From: an uncultured Lachnospiraceae bacterium
Lineage (GTDB): Bacteria > Bacillota > Clostridia > Lachnospirales > Lachnospiraceae
Reading direction: 5' to 3'
Assembly: GCA_910588755.1 (NCBI GenBank)
Contig: CAJUQZ010000008.1
Location: 40,403 to 53,625 of the forward strand
Length of the DNA: 13,223 bases
Of the stretch, positions 6,399 through 13,223 are shown in pieces. Positions within the stretch are counted from its first letter, which is position 1; each line of letters starts with the position of its first letter. Below the pieces are notes generated by a model. It saw nothing but the letters and a program-made list of their open reading frames with translations, did no database searches and was not told where the DNA came from. A program made the position numbers and the translations under genes.

Positions 6399-6608
6399 GA
6401 GCTGTCACGATGCCCCCTGCATAGCAGTCGCATTTGTTTGATGACAGCTCTCTATTGCTTTGCATACCTGCTTTCTATATGCTGTCATAATTTCTCCTGC
6501 ATAGCAGTCTCATTTGTTTTGACAGCTCCTTATTGTTTTGCGTACCTAATTTCTATATACTGTCACGATTTCTTCTGCATATCATACAAATTTATATTGT
6601 GACAGTCC
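6399..6608 (-). repeat. Three-copy hairpin repeat of about 79 bp in the ispF leader
   Basis: Three copies with plus-strand left arms at 6401-6407, 6481-6487 and 6560-6565 (spacings 80 and 78 bp) fill most of the 268-nt gap between the phosphohexomutase gene and ispF. Each copy has an outer inverted repeat: GAGCTGTCA/TGACAGCTC (6399-6407/6442-6450), GCTGTCA/TGACAGC (6481-6487/6520-6526) and ACTGTCAC/GTGACAGT (6559-6566/6599-6606). Two copies also hold an inner hairpin, CTGCATAGCAG. The arms are separated by 32-34 nt. Between copies lies a conserved spacer with TTTCTATAT. The third copy keeps its stem through a paired G-C to A-T change. The repeat homology runs almost up to the ispF ribosome binding site. 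There is no U-tract after the stems. Confidence 0.85.
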
Positions 6609-6646
6609 TTTCCATAGAACATTTGTTCTCTAGTCCCCTGCGGCAG

Positions 6647-8161
6647 TTACCTTGCAGGAACCACCAGCCTGTCAAACCCGTCCAGCAGCTCCAGCACGAT
6701 GTCAAAGAGCCTGTCGCAGTCGCCCTCCCGGACACCTTCGATATTGAGCGGCATCTGCGGGTCGTGGAGTGACATGCGCAGCAGCAGCCAGCCCTTCACC
6801 TCGTCCGTGTCAAACGTAATGCGAATCCCTTCATACGAATTGGGCACAATCTTATATCCTCTCTCTTTTGCCCGCTTCTCAAAAGTGTCCAGCGCCTCTT
6901 TTCCATAGGACTTGAAATCATCGCCCTGTATCTTAAAACGGTACTCCCGCTCCTCAAAGCCTTTTTCCAGCGTCTCAATAAAGCTTGACAGCGCTTTATT
7001 CTCCTTCGCCGCCTTCGCGAGCGCAATCAGCAGCTTCACCGCCATATAAGCCCCGTCGTCAAGGAAATAATTCTCGCTCAGCGCGCCATGCCCGGAGGTC
7101 TCGATCGCAAGCGGCGACACCACTCCCTCATTGTTCAGGCGGATCGACTCATTGATGACATTCTTGTACCCGCGCATATACCTGTGGTGCTTCATGCCGA
7201 TGCCCTCGATAAAGCGCGTCAGCCTGTCGCTGGTGACGGAATCCGTCACGATCGTCCCGCCCGGATAATCCTCCGCAATAATCGCAGTCATCATCGCGAT
7301 GATCGCATCCCGGTTCACCTCGTCGCCGTTTGGCAGCACCGCCGACATTCTGTCCACGTCCGTATCAAATATAATCCCCAGGTCAGCCTTGTTTTTCAGC
7401 ACCGCCTGCCTGATCGCCTCCATCGCCTCTTTATTTTCAGGGTTGGGTATATGGTTTGGAAAATGCCCGTCAGGCTCCAGAAACTGGCTGCCTGTCGTGT
7501 CCGCGCCGAGCGGGTTTAAGACCTTCTCCACAAAGAAACCGCCGGCGCCGTTTCCTGTGTCCACAACGATATGCAGCCCTGTGAGCGGTTTGTCATAGTT
7601 TTTGGCATCTGTGTCCGCATTCAGACTCTTTCTTATCTTATCCTGTAAAAATCCACAATATACAGAGATGGAGTCAACTTTTTCCACACCGGACAGATCA
7701 GCGTCCACCACTGTGAGTCCTGATGCCGTCTCGAGTACTTTGGTGATATCGTCATGTTCAAGCCCGCCGTCCCGGTCAAAGAACTTGTAACCGTTCCTGT
7801 TAAAGGGAAGGTGGCTCGCCGTAATCATGATCGCCCCGTCAAACGCAAACTCCTCAAACACTGTCGTCATGAACATCGACGGCGTCGATACCAGACCGCA
7901 GTCATAGACCTTTGCCCCCGCTGCCACAATTCCCTTCGCCGCCGCCGCAAACAGACTGTCCGCAGTAATTCTAGAATCGTGTCCAATTCCAATCCGCAGC
8001 TCGTCCGTCTTCTTTCCCTTCTTGTCCGCAAGCCATCTGACAAAGCCGCCGCCAATCAGGTTTCCCGCATCTTCGGTGAGATTTACATGCTCCCCCGCAA
8101 TCCCCTCGCACGCGATACCGCGAATATCGCTTCCGTTTTGAAGTTTCATAATATCAGCCAT
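6647..8161 (-). CDS. Phosphomannomutase/phosphoglucomutase (alpha-D-phosphohexomutase family)
   Basis: The enzyme interconverts hexose 6-phosphate and 1-phosphate (mannose and/or glucose), feeding sugar-nucleotide and cell-envelope synthesis in the cytoplasm. The 504-residue protein shows the four family loops. The phosphoserine loop is TASHLPFNRNGYKFF, with Ser116. The metal loop is DTDVDR (266-271). The sugar-binding loop is ETSGHGALSENYFLDDGAY. The C-terminal phosphate-binding region is RMSLHDPQMPLNIEG. The phosphoserine loop reads SHLP rather than the common SHNP, which is seen in some clades. I place the start at the ATG at 8161 because GGAGG (8170-8174) lies 8 nt upstream; a 13-residue longer reading to 8200 has no such site. 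Which hexose it prefers cannot be told from sequence. It is the first gene of the minus-strand block. Confidence 0.93.
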   Translation of the reverse strand: MADIMKLQNGSDIRGIACEGIAGEHVNLTEDAGNLIGGGFVRWLADKKGKKTDELRIGIGHDSRITADSLFAAAAKGIVAAGAKVYDCGLVSTPSMFMTTVFEEFAFDGAIMITASHLPFNRNGYKFFDRDGGLEHDDITKVLETASGLTVVDADLSGVEKVDSISVYCGFLQDKIRKSLNADTDAKNYDKPLTGLHIVVDTGNGAGGFFVEKVLNPLGADTTGSQFLEPDGHFPNHIPNPENKEAMEAIRQAVLKNKADLGIIFDTDVDRMSAVLPNGDEVNRDAIIAMMTAIIAEDYPGGTIVTDSVTSDRLTRFIEGIGMKHHRYMRGYKNVINESIRLNNEGVVSPLAIETSGHGALSENYFLDDGAYMAVKLLIALAKAAKENKALSSFIETLEKGFEEREYRFKIQGDDFKSYGKEALDTFEKRAKERGYKIVPNSYEGIRITFDTDEVKGWLLLRMSLHDPQMPLNIEGVREGDCDRLFDIVLELLDGFDRLVVPAR

Positions 8162-8214
8162 CTCGTATTCCTCCGTGAAAATATTTTCGTTTTTTATCAT
8201 GCTACATATTTATC

Positions 8215-8223
8215 ATCATAGCA
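8215..8223 (-). promoter_or_regulatory. Candidate extended -10 promoter for the phosphohexomutase gene
   Basis: On the minus strand TGCTATGAT gives an extended -10 element (TGn plus TATGAT at 8215-8220), about 55 nt before the start codon at 8161. The -35 position at 17-nt spacing (8238-8243, TTCCTT) is poor, as expected when an extended -10 compensates. Transcription would start near 8208. Confidence 0.4.
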
Positions 8224-8266
8224 TAAGTTTCCTGAAAAAGGAATATCCATTCGCGCGCTTTGATCG

Positions 8267-8278
8267 TGTAAATTTACA
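8267..8278. promoter_or_regulatory. Perfect 12-bp palindrome, candidate operator
   Basis: TGTAAATTTACA is fully self-complementary. It lies in the divergent gap between the phosphohexomutase gene and the CmpB-family gene, about 45 nt upstream of the candidate -10 of the former and about 90 nt before the start codon of the latter. Its form suits a dimeric helix-turn-helix repressor. I cannot name the regulator. Confidence 0.35.
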
Positions 8279-8364
8279 TCTGGTGAACATTTCTGCGAAT
8301 GAATTTGCGCTTTTTAGGAAATCCTATTACATTAATTGACTATTTTGAGGAAAACCGGTTTATT

Positions 8365-8940
8365 ATGAAAGAAAAAATCGTCCGCCCATTTGACTATTAT
8401 GCATTGCTGTTTTTCACAACCGCCTTTGCCGGTTGGCTGTGGGAAGTCCTGCTCTATCTGGTGACTGCACACGCTTTCGTAAACCGAGGCGTATACCGGG
8501 GACCCTATCTGCCAGTCTACGGCGTTGGCTGCCTGCTTTTGATGCTCCTCCTCCACAAGCTACGCAGGCGCCCTTTGACTGTCTTTGTGCTCTCCTGCAT
8601 TCTCTGTACGGCATTGGAATATTTCACCGGTGTGTGGCTTTTGTGGAAGTGGGGCGTCCGCTGGTGGGATTACAGCGGGCATCTGTGCAGCTTGGGCGGA
8701 CACATCTGCCTGACCAGCGCTGCCGCCTTTGGCCTTGGCGGTATGCTGCTCATCTGTGTCTTTTTGCCCATTTTCAACAGATGCTACCACCGTATGACAA
8801 TCGCTGTGCGCATGACACTGTGCATTCTATTCACACTGGTCTTTATCGCCGATGCAGCCTACTCTGCCATGCAGCCCAACACTGGAGAATATATTAGCAC
8901 ATATGTTCCTTGCATTTTTACCATAAAACGCTTACTATAA
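8365..8940 (+). CDS. CmpB-family (putative ABC transporter type IV) membrane protein
   Basis: This 191-residue integral membrane protein belongs by pattern to the CmpB-like family (Pfam ABC_trans_CmpB). The role of that family is poorly known despite its transporter name. Family marks: AGWLWEVLLY in the first membrane segment, the conserved loop NRGVYRGPYLPVYG (40-53), LEYFTGVWL (84-92), and WWDYSGHLCSLGGHICL (100-116), which fits the family's WWDYS/NGRICL signature. About five hydrophobic segments are visible (12-34, 51-66, 72-93, 114-136, 147-166). I prefer the ATG at 8365 because the protein then begins just ahead of the first membrane segment, but GAGG at 8347-8350 is far (14 nt) and the ATG at 8299 is possible. 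It is transcribed divergently from the phosphohexomutase gene. Confidence 0.82.
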   Translation: MKEKIVRPFDYYALLFFTTAFAGWLWEVLLYLVTAHAFVNRGVYRGPYLPVYGVGCLLLMLLLHKLRRRPLTVFVLSCILCTALEYFTGVWLLWKWGVRWWDYSGHLCSLGGHICLTSAAAFGLGGMLLICVFLPIFNRCYHRMTIAVRMTLCILFTLVFIADAAYSAMQPNTGEYISTYVPCIFTIKRLL

Positions 8941-9143
8941 AGACAGTGCGGCAAAAAATAATGCGCAAACCTGACAGAAAGACGGTTCCATACATGAAAC
9001 ATATACATCACAAAATCCGTAACCTGAACATCGACACAATGACAAAAATATTCTGCCAGATATCACATTATATTATTTCGAGACCGGAAATAGAAACGAA
9101 CGATATGAATGAATTGAACTGACTGAAAGGAATTGAACCTATT

Positions 9144-9644
9144 ATGGAAAACATGGAAATCGAAAAGAAATATACCATCAAAAAACTGCCCGAAAACCTT
9201 GAAACCTATCCCTGCAAAATCATTGAGCAGGCCTACCTCAACACCGCGCCTGTCGTGCGTGTCCGCAGGTCTGACAACACCTATTATCTGACCTACAAGG
9301 GAAGCGGCCTGATGGCGCGGGAGGAGTACAACCTTCCACTCGACGAAGCCTCCTACCATCATCTGCTTGAAAAAGCGGACGGGAATGTCATATCCAAGAA
9401 AAGATATGTCATTCCCATCAAAAACCCACAGTTTGATGACAACTACACGCCCCAATCCACGCCAGATCTCTGTATCGAACTTGACATCTTTGCCCCGCCT
9501 TTTGCGCCCCTGATCATGGCGGAAGTCGAGTTTCCGGAAATCGAGATGGCAAACGCCTTTATCCCGCCCGAATGGTTCGACAGAGAGGTCACCGGCAACC
9601 CCGAATACCATAACTCGGTCATGAGCCGGAAGCAGTTTGACTAA
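9144..9644 (+). CDS. CYTH domain protein (triphosphate tunnel metalloenzyme)
   Basis: CYTH/TTM proteins form a beta-barrel tunnel that binds triphosphates with divalent metals. Bacterial members include inorganic tripolyphosphatases and class IV adenylate cyclases. This 166-residue protein has the defining ExExK motif at its start (EIEKK, residues 5-9), with further tunnel strands carrying paired charges: VVRVRR, YYLTYKG, AREEYNLPL, SKKRYVIP, CIELDIF and MAEVEFP. The end, WFDREVTGNPEYHNSVMSR, is typical of the short bacterial TTM group. Tripolyphosphatase activity is the more likely reading, but it is not proven by sequence. The ATG at 9144 is preceded at about 12 nt by AAAGGA; Met4 is an alternative. 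The gap 8941-9143 before it shows no clear promoter or terminator. Its stop codon overlaps that of the convergent surface-protein gene. Confidence 0.9.
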   Translation: MENMEIEKKYTIKKLPENLETYPCKIIEQAYLNTAPVVRVRRSDNTYYLTYKGSGLMAREEYNLPLDEASYHHLLEKADGNVISKKRYVIPIKNPQFDDNYTPQSTPDLCIELDIFAPPFAPLIMAEVEFPEIEMANAFIPPEWFDREVTGNPEYHNSVMSRKQFD

Positions 9645-12600
9645 TCATCATACCCATCACGCCGCATTTTCACAAACCCAACGGCTGCCACGACAATCAT
9701 AGCAACAATGACCACGCAGATCAAGCCTGTGAGCAGTCCAATGCTCAGTCCTGCCTCTTCCCCGCCAAAATCCGTGTCCTCTGCAGGCAGGACTACCAGC
9801 TCCATACCATTTTCTCCCGTTGAAAGTACGATGCGCTCCTGCTCATTTCCTACATCAGGTACAATCGCGTAAGCTGTATCGCTGCCTGGTCCATTAGAAA
9901 TTACACCAGAGACTGCGTCCGCAGAGCTTTCCCCCATAACCTGCACATCAGAAACCAACGTGGCTGGCGCTGATGCCGACGGAAGGACTGCTGTTGCTGC
10001 TTTCGTTGTTGCCTGTGCCTGCGCAATTGTCTGATCCGTTCCCTGCGGAAGCACCACAACCGGCACATTATTTGCGGCTGTATTCTGCCCGTTTCCATTT
10101 GGGCTGGCAGCACTGCTTCCCGTATTGCTGGCAGCTGTCGTATCCGGAGCCGGTTTACTTTCATTTGAATTGTTTGAACTGCCCGCACTGCTTCCCACAT
10201 TATCAGCAGCTGTATTCGAAGAAGAAGTGCTCTCCGAACTACCTGTGGACGCATTCTGGGAAGGCGCGTTACTCTCCTGCGTCCCTGACGATGGCTTGTC
10301 CTGTGTAGGCGGTGCGTCTTCTTGGTTTGGTTTATCCTGTGCGGGCGGTACGCTCTCCTGGCTTGACTTATCCTGTGCAAAAACAACGTCGAGGATATTT
10401 CCCACGCCAATAAGGTCTTCGTATCTGATTGTAAGCCGCATTGACTTGCTGTCAGACACTGTACGCGATTCGCCATTAAGGTAAATCCCGTTGATCACAT
10501 ATCCGTCCTTTGCGCTGATCTCAACTGTCTGCGTCTTTCCTTTCTCTGACAGCTCGCAGATTCTGGCATTTTCAGCGCCCTGCAGCCTCACTTCGCCGCC
10601 GCCATTATTCATAACCAAAAGTTTCTGCCCCGTTGTTGCCGTCTGCTCATCTCCGTCTAGTGCGACAACCGCAAATGGACTGAATGCATAGCAGGTCACT
10701 ATTAGGCCCTTATCGGTCACAATGCAGTCAAGTTCCTCCACACCTGTGATCTGATTATTCGTTTTGATAAAATGATATGCTTTGTACGTCACACCCTTCT
10801 TGACATCGTCGGCACAAAAGCCCTCTGGAAAGCCAATGTGCAGCCTGACGCTCTGTCCAGTTTTCACAATGTTCTGGTTGCAGGTCATCAGCCGGATATT
10901 GTAAGTAGCACTCTGTCGCACTGTACATCCTTCCGGCAGCTTACCTTCCACTAGGTCCAGCATCTGTTCGCTCTGCCCTGCATCTGGCGTCTCCACTTTT
11001 ATCTCCGGCTTCGATGCCGTCAGTACGATGTTGGTCACATCCTTCAAGCGCTCATTCTTATCATTAACCCAGTCCCCGCAGAAAATATCATCTGGCTCGA
11101 GCAGCTGCGGCTTTGCGCCCAGATTCCAAAGAATCCCCTGTGAGCGGTACGTGCATACGGAAATCAATCTCTTCGCGTCAAAACTAAAACTATCCGGCGC
11201 CTTCAGGCTCTCTTCTCCCTGCAGTCCTGTGATCTGGAATGAATATCCAGTATAATTATCTGCGAGCTGATCGCTTGGCGTAAAGTCAAACTCCACTGTG
11301 CGGTCATTGTCCCACTTAAAATTCTCAACCTTGCTGTACTGCTCTGCACTCCAGCCATCCCGTATCTCAATCTTATACCCAACGCTCTGACCGTCTATCG
11401 GCACAAGCGTTTCATTGAATACCGCCGTCACATGATATTTTTTCCCACAGGACAAATACCCTGTAGTACTCGGAGTGATCTTAACCGCGTAAGGTGACGG
11501 CACATAGTTTCCATGCGGATTTTCCAATTTTCCTGTTGACACGATAAAATCCGCTTCTGTTCCATGAAAAGTCCAGTTCCATTTCAACTCCTCCGCCGTC
11601 AGCACTTCGTCCCCGTACAGCGGACCAGCAGGCGGCTTCTTCGTGATGGCAAATTCAATATACTTGCTGTTTGCATTGGAAAAAATAAGCGCATCTTCCA
11701 ACTCGGGTATCGCAAGTGGCCTTGGGTCAGCATAGCCCCAGTCTCCGACTATATACTCGCCACTCCCGGGCATATACTGGTAATGACGCTCAATCATGTA
11801 CACCCCTTCGTTGTCAACAGCTGCCTGGTATCCCATGCCCTTGTAGCTGACCTTAAAGATACCAACCTCCCCCTCATCGTCAGTACCGTCTCTGTACGCC
11901 ACCAGGAACCCTTCTTTGTCAAAAAGTGTCTTATACCCGTCCTGATCTGTATTTCCTGTATCCGGGTCCAACTCCTTGTCCCCCTCGTCAGCGCCTGCAA
12001 GCTGCGGATAGGTAAAACGGACGCCGCAATCCGACATAGCGCCGTTTGGCGTATGTGCCGTGTTCATCGCCGACTGATCCGCCAGCAGATACTTGCCTTC
12101 GTCAACAGCCCCCCTCATACCGTCCCCGGCCGTGGCATCCAGACCATACCATTTTCCGTCAATCTGCACATAATTCCACATATGAAGGTTATTGCTGCCG
12201 TCCGGTGCGCGATAGCTGCCCTGTACCAGCACACTGTTAATTCCCATATCGTCAAGCACTGTCTTGACCGCCCTGGCATAGCCTTCGCACAGGCTCTGGC
12301 CCTTGACAAGCGCGCCATAGGACGTTCTTATATGTCCTTTATTGTCCGGTTCACAGTCTGTCTCAAGCCTGTACTCTGTATGGTCGATAATCGCATCGTA
12401 CACATATGCTACCTGCTCACGGACTGACGAAGAATGCGCCCTCGCCCCCTGGACAATCCCGTTTACCCTGTCCTGCTGATCCTGGATGGCACGCTCTACC
12501 TGCTCTTGGCTGGTAAATCCCTCCACATAATAGGTATCACTTCTGCCAATTCCCATAGACAGCTGGTACACGGCCGCTTCATTCTGAGTCTCACTTACCG

Positions 12601-13003
12601 TTTCTTCCTCAGACGGCGCACTGCTTTGGGATACTGTGATTGACAGCATTGAGAAATCCACATAAAAAATATCTGGATAATCCGCGTAAAATGCATCCCT
12701 TGCCGCCCCAAACTGATTCAGAAGCCCGTTCTGGTTTCCATCATATTCCGCAAGCTGCGCACTTGTGACATGACCATTTTCAATCAGGTCATACGCCTCG
12801 CTTCCCGTCTGAAAAATGCCCTGTACATACATCTCATACATGGCATCATAAAATCCTTTCGCGACATTGCTCAGCTGATTGTAGTAGTACCTCTGGCCGC
12901 CCGCGCTGGCCGCATTGACGCTGCTGTTCATTCCAAACATACCATATGACAACGTGAGCAGCAGAGCAAGCATGACAGCCAAAATTCTTGTTCGTCTCAT
13001 CAT
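9641..13003 (-). CDS. Secreted transglutaminase-like surface protein with C-terminal membrane anchor
   Basis: This 1120-residue exported protein starts with a signal peptide: MMRRTR, then a hydrophobic core, with likely cleavage near residue 31-34 (VNA-ASA). A transglutaminase-like (papain-fold) domain lies at about 190-320, with a full catalytic triad: Cys239 in GQSLCEGYARA, His274 in NLHMWNYVQ and Asp289 in WYGLDAT. Bacterial members act as cysteine proteases, transglutaminases or peptidoglycan-linked enzymes; I cannot choose. Residues 350-870 look like beta-rich accessory domains and include YHFIKTNN...SPFAVVAL, typical of clostridial surface proteins. A Ser/Thr/Asn/Pro-rich stalk (about 876-977) precedes a membrane helix at about 1086-1111, followed by KMRRDGYDD. 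It has no LPxTG motif, so anchoring is by membrane. AAGGGGAA lies 6 nt before the ATG at 13003. The promoter is at 13045-13073. Confidence 0.9.
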   Translation of the reverse strand: MMRRTRILAVMLALLLTLSYGMFGMNSSVNAASAGGQRYYYNQLSNVAKGFYDAMYEMYVQGIFQTGSEAYDLIENGHVTSAQLAEYDGNQNGLLNQFGAARDAFYADYPDIFYVDFSMLSITVSQSSAPSEEETVSETQNEAAVYQLSMGIGRSDTYYVEGFTSQEQVERAIQDQQDRVNGIVQGARAHSSSVREQVAYVYDAIIDHTEYRLETDCEPDNKGHIRTSYGALVKGQSLCEGYARAVKTVLDDMGINSVLVQGSYRAPDGSNNLHMWNYVQIDGKWYGLDATAGDGMRGAVDEGKYLLADQSAMNTAHTPNGAMSDCGVRFTYPQLAGADEGDKELDPDTGNTDQDGYKTLFDKEGFLVAYRDGTDDEGEVGIFKVSYKGMGYQAAVDNEGVYMIERHYQYMPGSGEYIVGDWGYADPRPLAIPELEDALIFSNANSKYIEFAITKKPPAGPLYGDEVLTAEELKWNWTFHGTEADFIVSTGKLENPHGNYVPSPYAVKITPSTTGYLSCGKKYHVTAVFNETLVPIDGQSVGYKIEIRDGWSAEQYSKVENFKWDNDRTVEFDFTPSDQLADNYTGYSFQITGLQGEESLKAPDSFSFDAKRLISVCTYRSQGILWNLGAKPQLLEPDDIFCGDWVNDKNERLKDVTNIVLTASKPEIKVETPDAGQSEQMLDLVEGKLPEGCTVRQSATYNIRLMTCNQNIVKTGQSVRLHIGFPEGFCADDVKKGVTYKAYHFIKTNNQITGVEELDCIVTDKGLIVTCYAFSPFAVVALDGDEQTATTGQKLLVMNNGGGEVRLQGAENARICELSEKGKTQTVEISAKDGYVINGIYLNGESRTVSDSKSMRLTIRYEDLIGVGNILDVVFAQDKSSQESVPPAQDKPNQEDAPPTQDKPSSGTQESNAPSQNASTGSSESTSSSNTAADNVGSSAGSSNNSNESKPAPDTTAASNTGSSAASPNGNGQNTAANNVPVVVLPQGTDQTIAQAQATTKAATAVLPSASAPATLVSDVQVMGESSADAVSGVISNGPGSDTAYAIVPDVGNEQERIVLSTGENGMELVVLPAEDTDFGGEEAGLSIGLLTGLICVVIVAMIVVAAVGFVKMRRDGYDD
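10271..10375 (-). repeat. 36-bp in-frame repeat in the surface-protein stalk
   Basis: Three consecutive 12-residue units begin with Gln-Asp-Lys: QDKSSQESVPPA, QDKPNQEDAPPT and the partial QDKPSSGTQES. At the DNA level the units start at 10375, 10339 and 10303 on the minus strand. They form the beginning of the low-complexity stalk and are a likely site for length variation between strains. Confidence 0.8.
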
Positions 13004-13024
13004 TCCATTCCCCTTTACAGATAT

Positions 13025-13056
13025 AATTGATCGAATTTTGCAACATCGTATCAATT
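13025..13056. promoter_or_regulatory. Inverted repeat spanning the -10 and start site, candidate operator
   Basis: AATTGAT at 13025-13031 pairs with ATCAATT at 13050-13056, and the next two bases (CG at 13032-13033 with CG at 13047-13048) extend the symmetry across a one-base bulge. The element covers the -10 hexamer and the predicted transcription start of the surface-protein gene, a usual place for a repressor site. Confidence 0.35.
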
Positions 13057-13073
13057 TTGCTGTCCATTGTCAA
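13045..13073 (-). promoter_or_regulatory. Sigma-A promoter of the surface-protein gene
   Basis: The minus strand has a perfect -35 TTGACA (13068-13073), a 17-nt spacer and a -10 TACGAT (13045-13050). Transcription would start near 13037, leaving a 5' leader of about 35 nt before the ATG at 13003. AT-rich sequence upstream (13074-13140) could act as an UP element. This is the clearest promoter in the window. Confidence 0.85.
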
Positions 13074-13115
13074 GAAATGGAAATAGATTTAACATTTCGT
13101 AATAATTGTGCTATT

Positions 13116-13148
13116 ATTTGTCATAAAAATGCAAAAAAGTAGACAAAT
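13116..13148. repeat. 7-bp inverted repeat after the right-edge partial gene
   Basis: ATTTGTC at 13116-13122 and GACAAAT at 13142-13148 are exact reverse complements around a 19-nt A/T-rich spacer. The right arm begins directly after the stop codon of the partial gene at the window edge, on the minus strand. The stem is weak and no U-tract follows it, so a terminator role is not supported. Confidence 0.4.
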
Positions 13149-13223
13149 CTAAATTTTCCCTTCTAGAGCGAACAGTACATTTAATGTCTCCTGATATAGT
13201 GGATTTTGGTTCATATTATAGCC
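13149..13223 (-). CDS. Partial CDS, last 24 codons of a gene running in from the right
   Basis: From the right edge the minus strand has one frame open until TAG at 13149-13151. It gives 24 residues ending in Tyr-Gln-Glu-Thr-Leu-Asn-Val-Leu-Phe-Ala-Leu-Glu-Gly-Lys-Ile. The other two minus frames stop within 12 nt of the edge. The peptide looks like a helical C-terminus and the stop is followed by A/T-rich intergenic sequence, which fits a gene end. Function cannot be assigned from so little. Confidence 0.4.
   Translation of the reverse strand, partial: GYNMNQNPLYQETLNVLFALEGKI

Noticed and set aside
6379..6465. N-terminally extended IspF start at 6465
   Set aside because: The extension is made of leader-repeat sequence, while the family N-terminus and a GGGAG site support the start at 6378.
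6616..6629. AGAACA/TGTTCT hairpin after the phosphohexomutase stop as a terminator
   Set aside because: The stem is short with a 2-nt loop and no T-run follows on the minus strand.
8336..8364. TTGACT with 17-nt spacing to TTTATT as promoter for the CmpB-family gene
   Set aside because: The -10 would abut the start codon at 8365, leaving no leader, and TTTATT is a poor match; at best it would suit a downstream start.
8910..9122. 70-residue plus-strand ORF between the CmpB and CYTH genes
   Set aside because: It starts inside the CmpB-family gene out of frame, has no ribosome binding site and gives a basic low-information peptide; most likely chance.
11564..12427. 287-residue plus-strand ORF opposite the surface-protein gene
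   Set aside because: It is an antisense shadow of the transglutaminase-domain coding sequence, with no ribosome binding site and no recognisable protein pattern. The same holds for the other antisense frames over cysS, deoD, the phosphohexomutase gene and orf 26-784.

Overview
The window looks like a chromosomal segment of a low-to-mid GC Bacillota, most likely a Lachnospiraceae-type Clostridia. The grounds are strong AGGAGG-type ribosome binding sites, a cysE-cysS-mrnC gene order close behind ispF, a CmpB-family membrane protein, a 504-residue phosphomannomutase/phosphoglucomutase, and a large exported transglutaminase-like protein with a C-terminal membrane anchor. This placement is inferred from gene content, not from a database search. 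No tRNA, rRNA, CRISPR array, transposase or phage gene was seen.

Positions 1-8161 form one long co-oriented block on the minus strand. In transcription order it reads: phosphohexomutase (6647-8161), ispF (5812-6378), an Eis-like acetyltransferase/SCP2 protein (4628-5779), deoD (3756-4481), cysE (2723-3406), cysS (1273-2694), mrnC (833-1288) and an unrecognised acidic protein (26-784). Spacing is tight within cysE-cysS-mrnC-orf and between ispF and the Eis-like gene. ispF, cysE, cysS and mrnC serve isoprenoid synthesis, cysteine synthesis, cysteine charging and 23S rRNA maturation, and they often cluster in Firmicutes. Here the Eis-like gene and deoD sit between ispF and cysE.

The most unusual feature is in the gaps of this block. 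The leaders of ispF, deoD and cysE each carry their own degenerate tandem repeat: about 79 bp, 64-65 bp and a compound 37+13 bp respectively. The ispF repeats are hairpin-forming and show a compensatory base change. The deoD repeats re-copy the last codons and stop of the upstream gene, so the ending Asn-Ile-Tyr-stop is present three times. The cysE repeats read as a series of short ORFs with recurring motifs. IspF also carries a C-terminal Cys-x2-Cys-x2-Cys tail beyond the usual domain.

Positions 8162-9644 hold a divergent intergenic region with a perfect 12-bp palindrome, then two plus-strand genes: a CmpB-family multi-pass membrane protein and a CYTH/triphosphate tunnel metalloenzyme. The CYTH gene converges on, and overlaps by 4 bp, a 3.4-kb minus-strand gene (9641-13003). 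That gene encodes a secreted transglutaminase-like surface protein with a Ser/Thr/Asn-rich stalk and a C-terminal membrane anchor, and it has a near-consensus sigma-A promoter at 13045-13073. The right edge carries what looks like the last 24 codons of another minus-strand gene.
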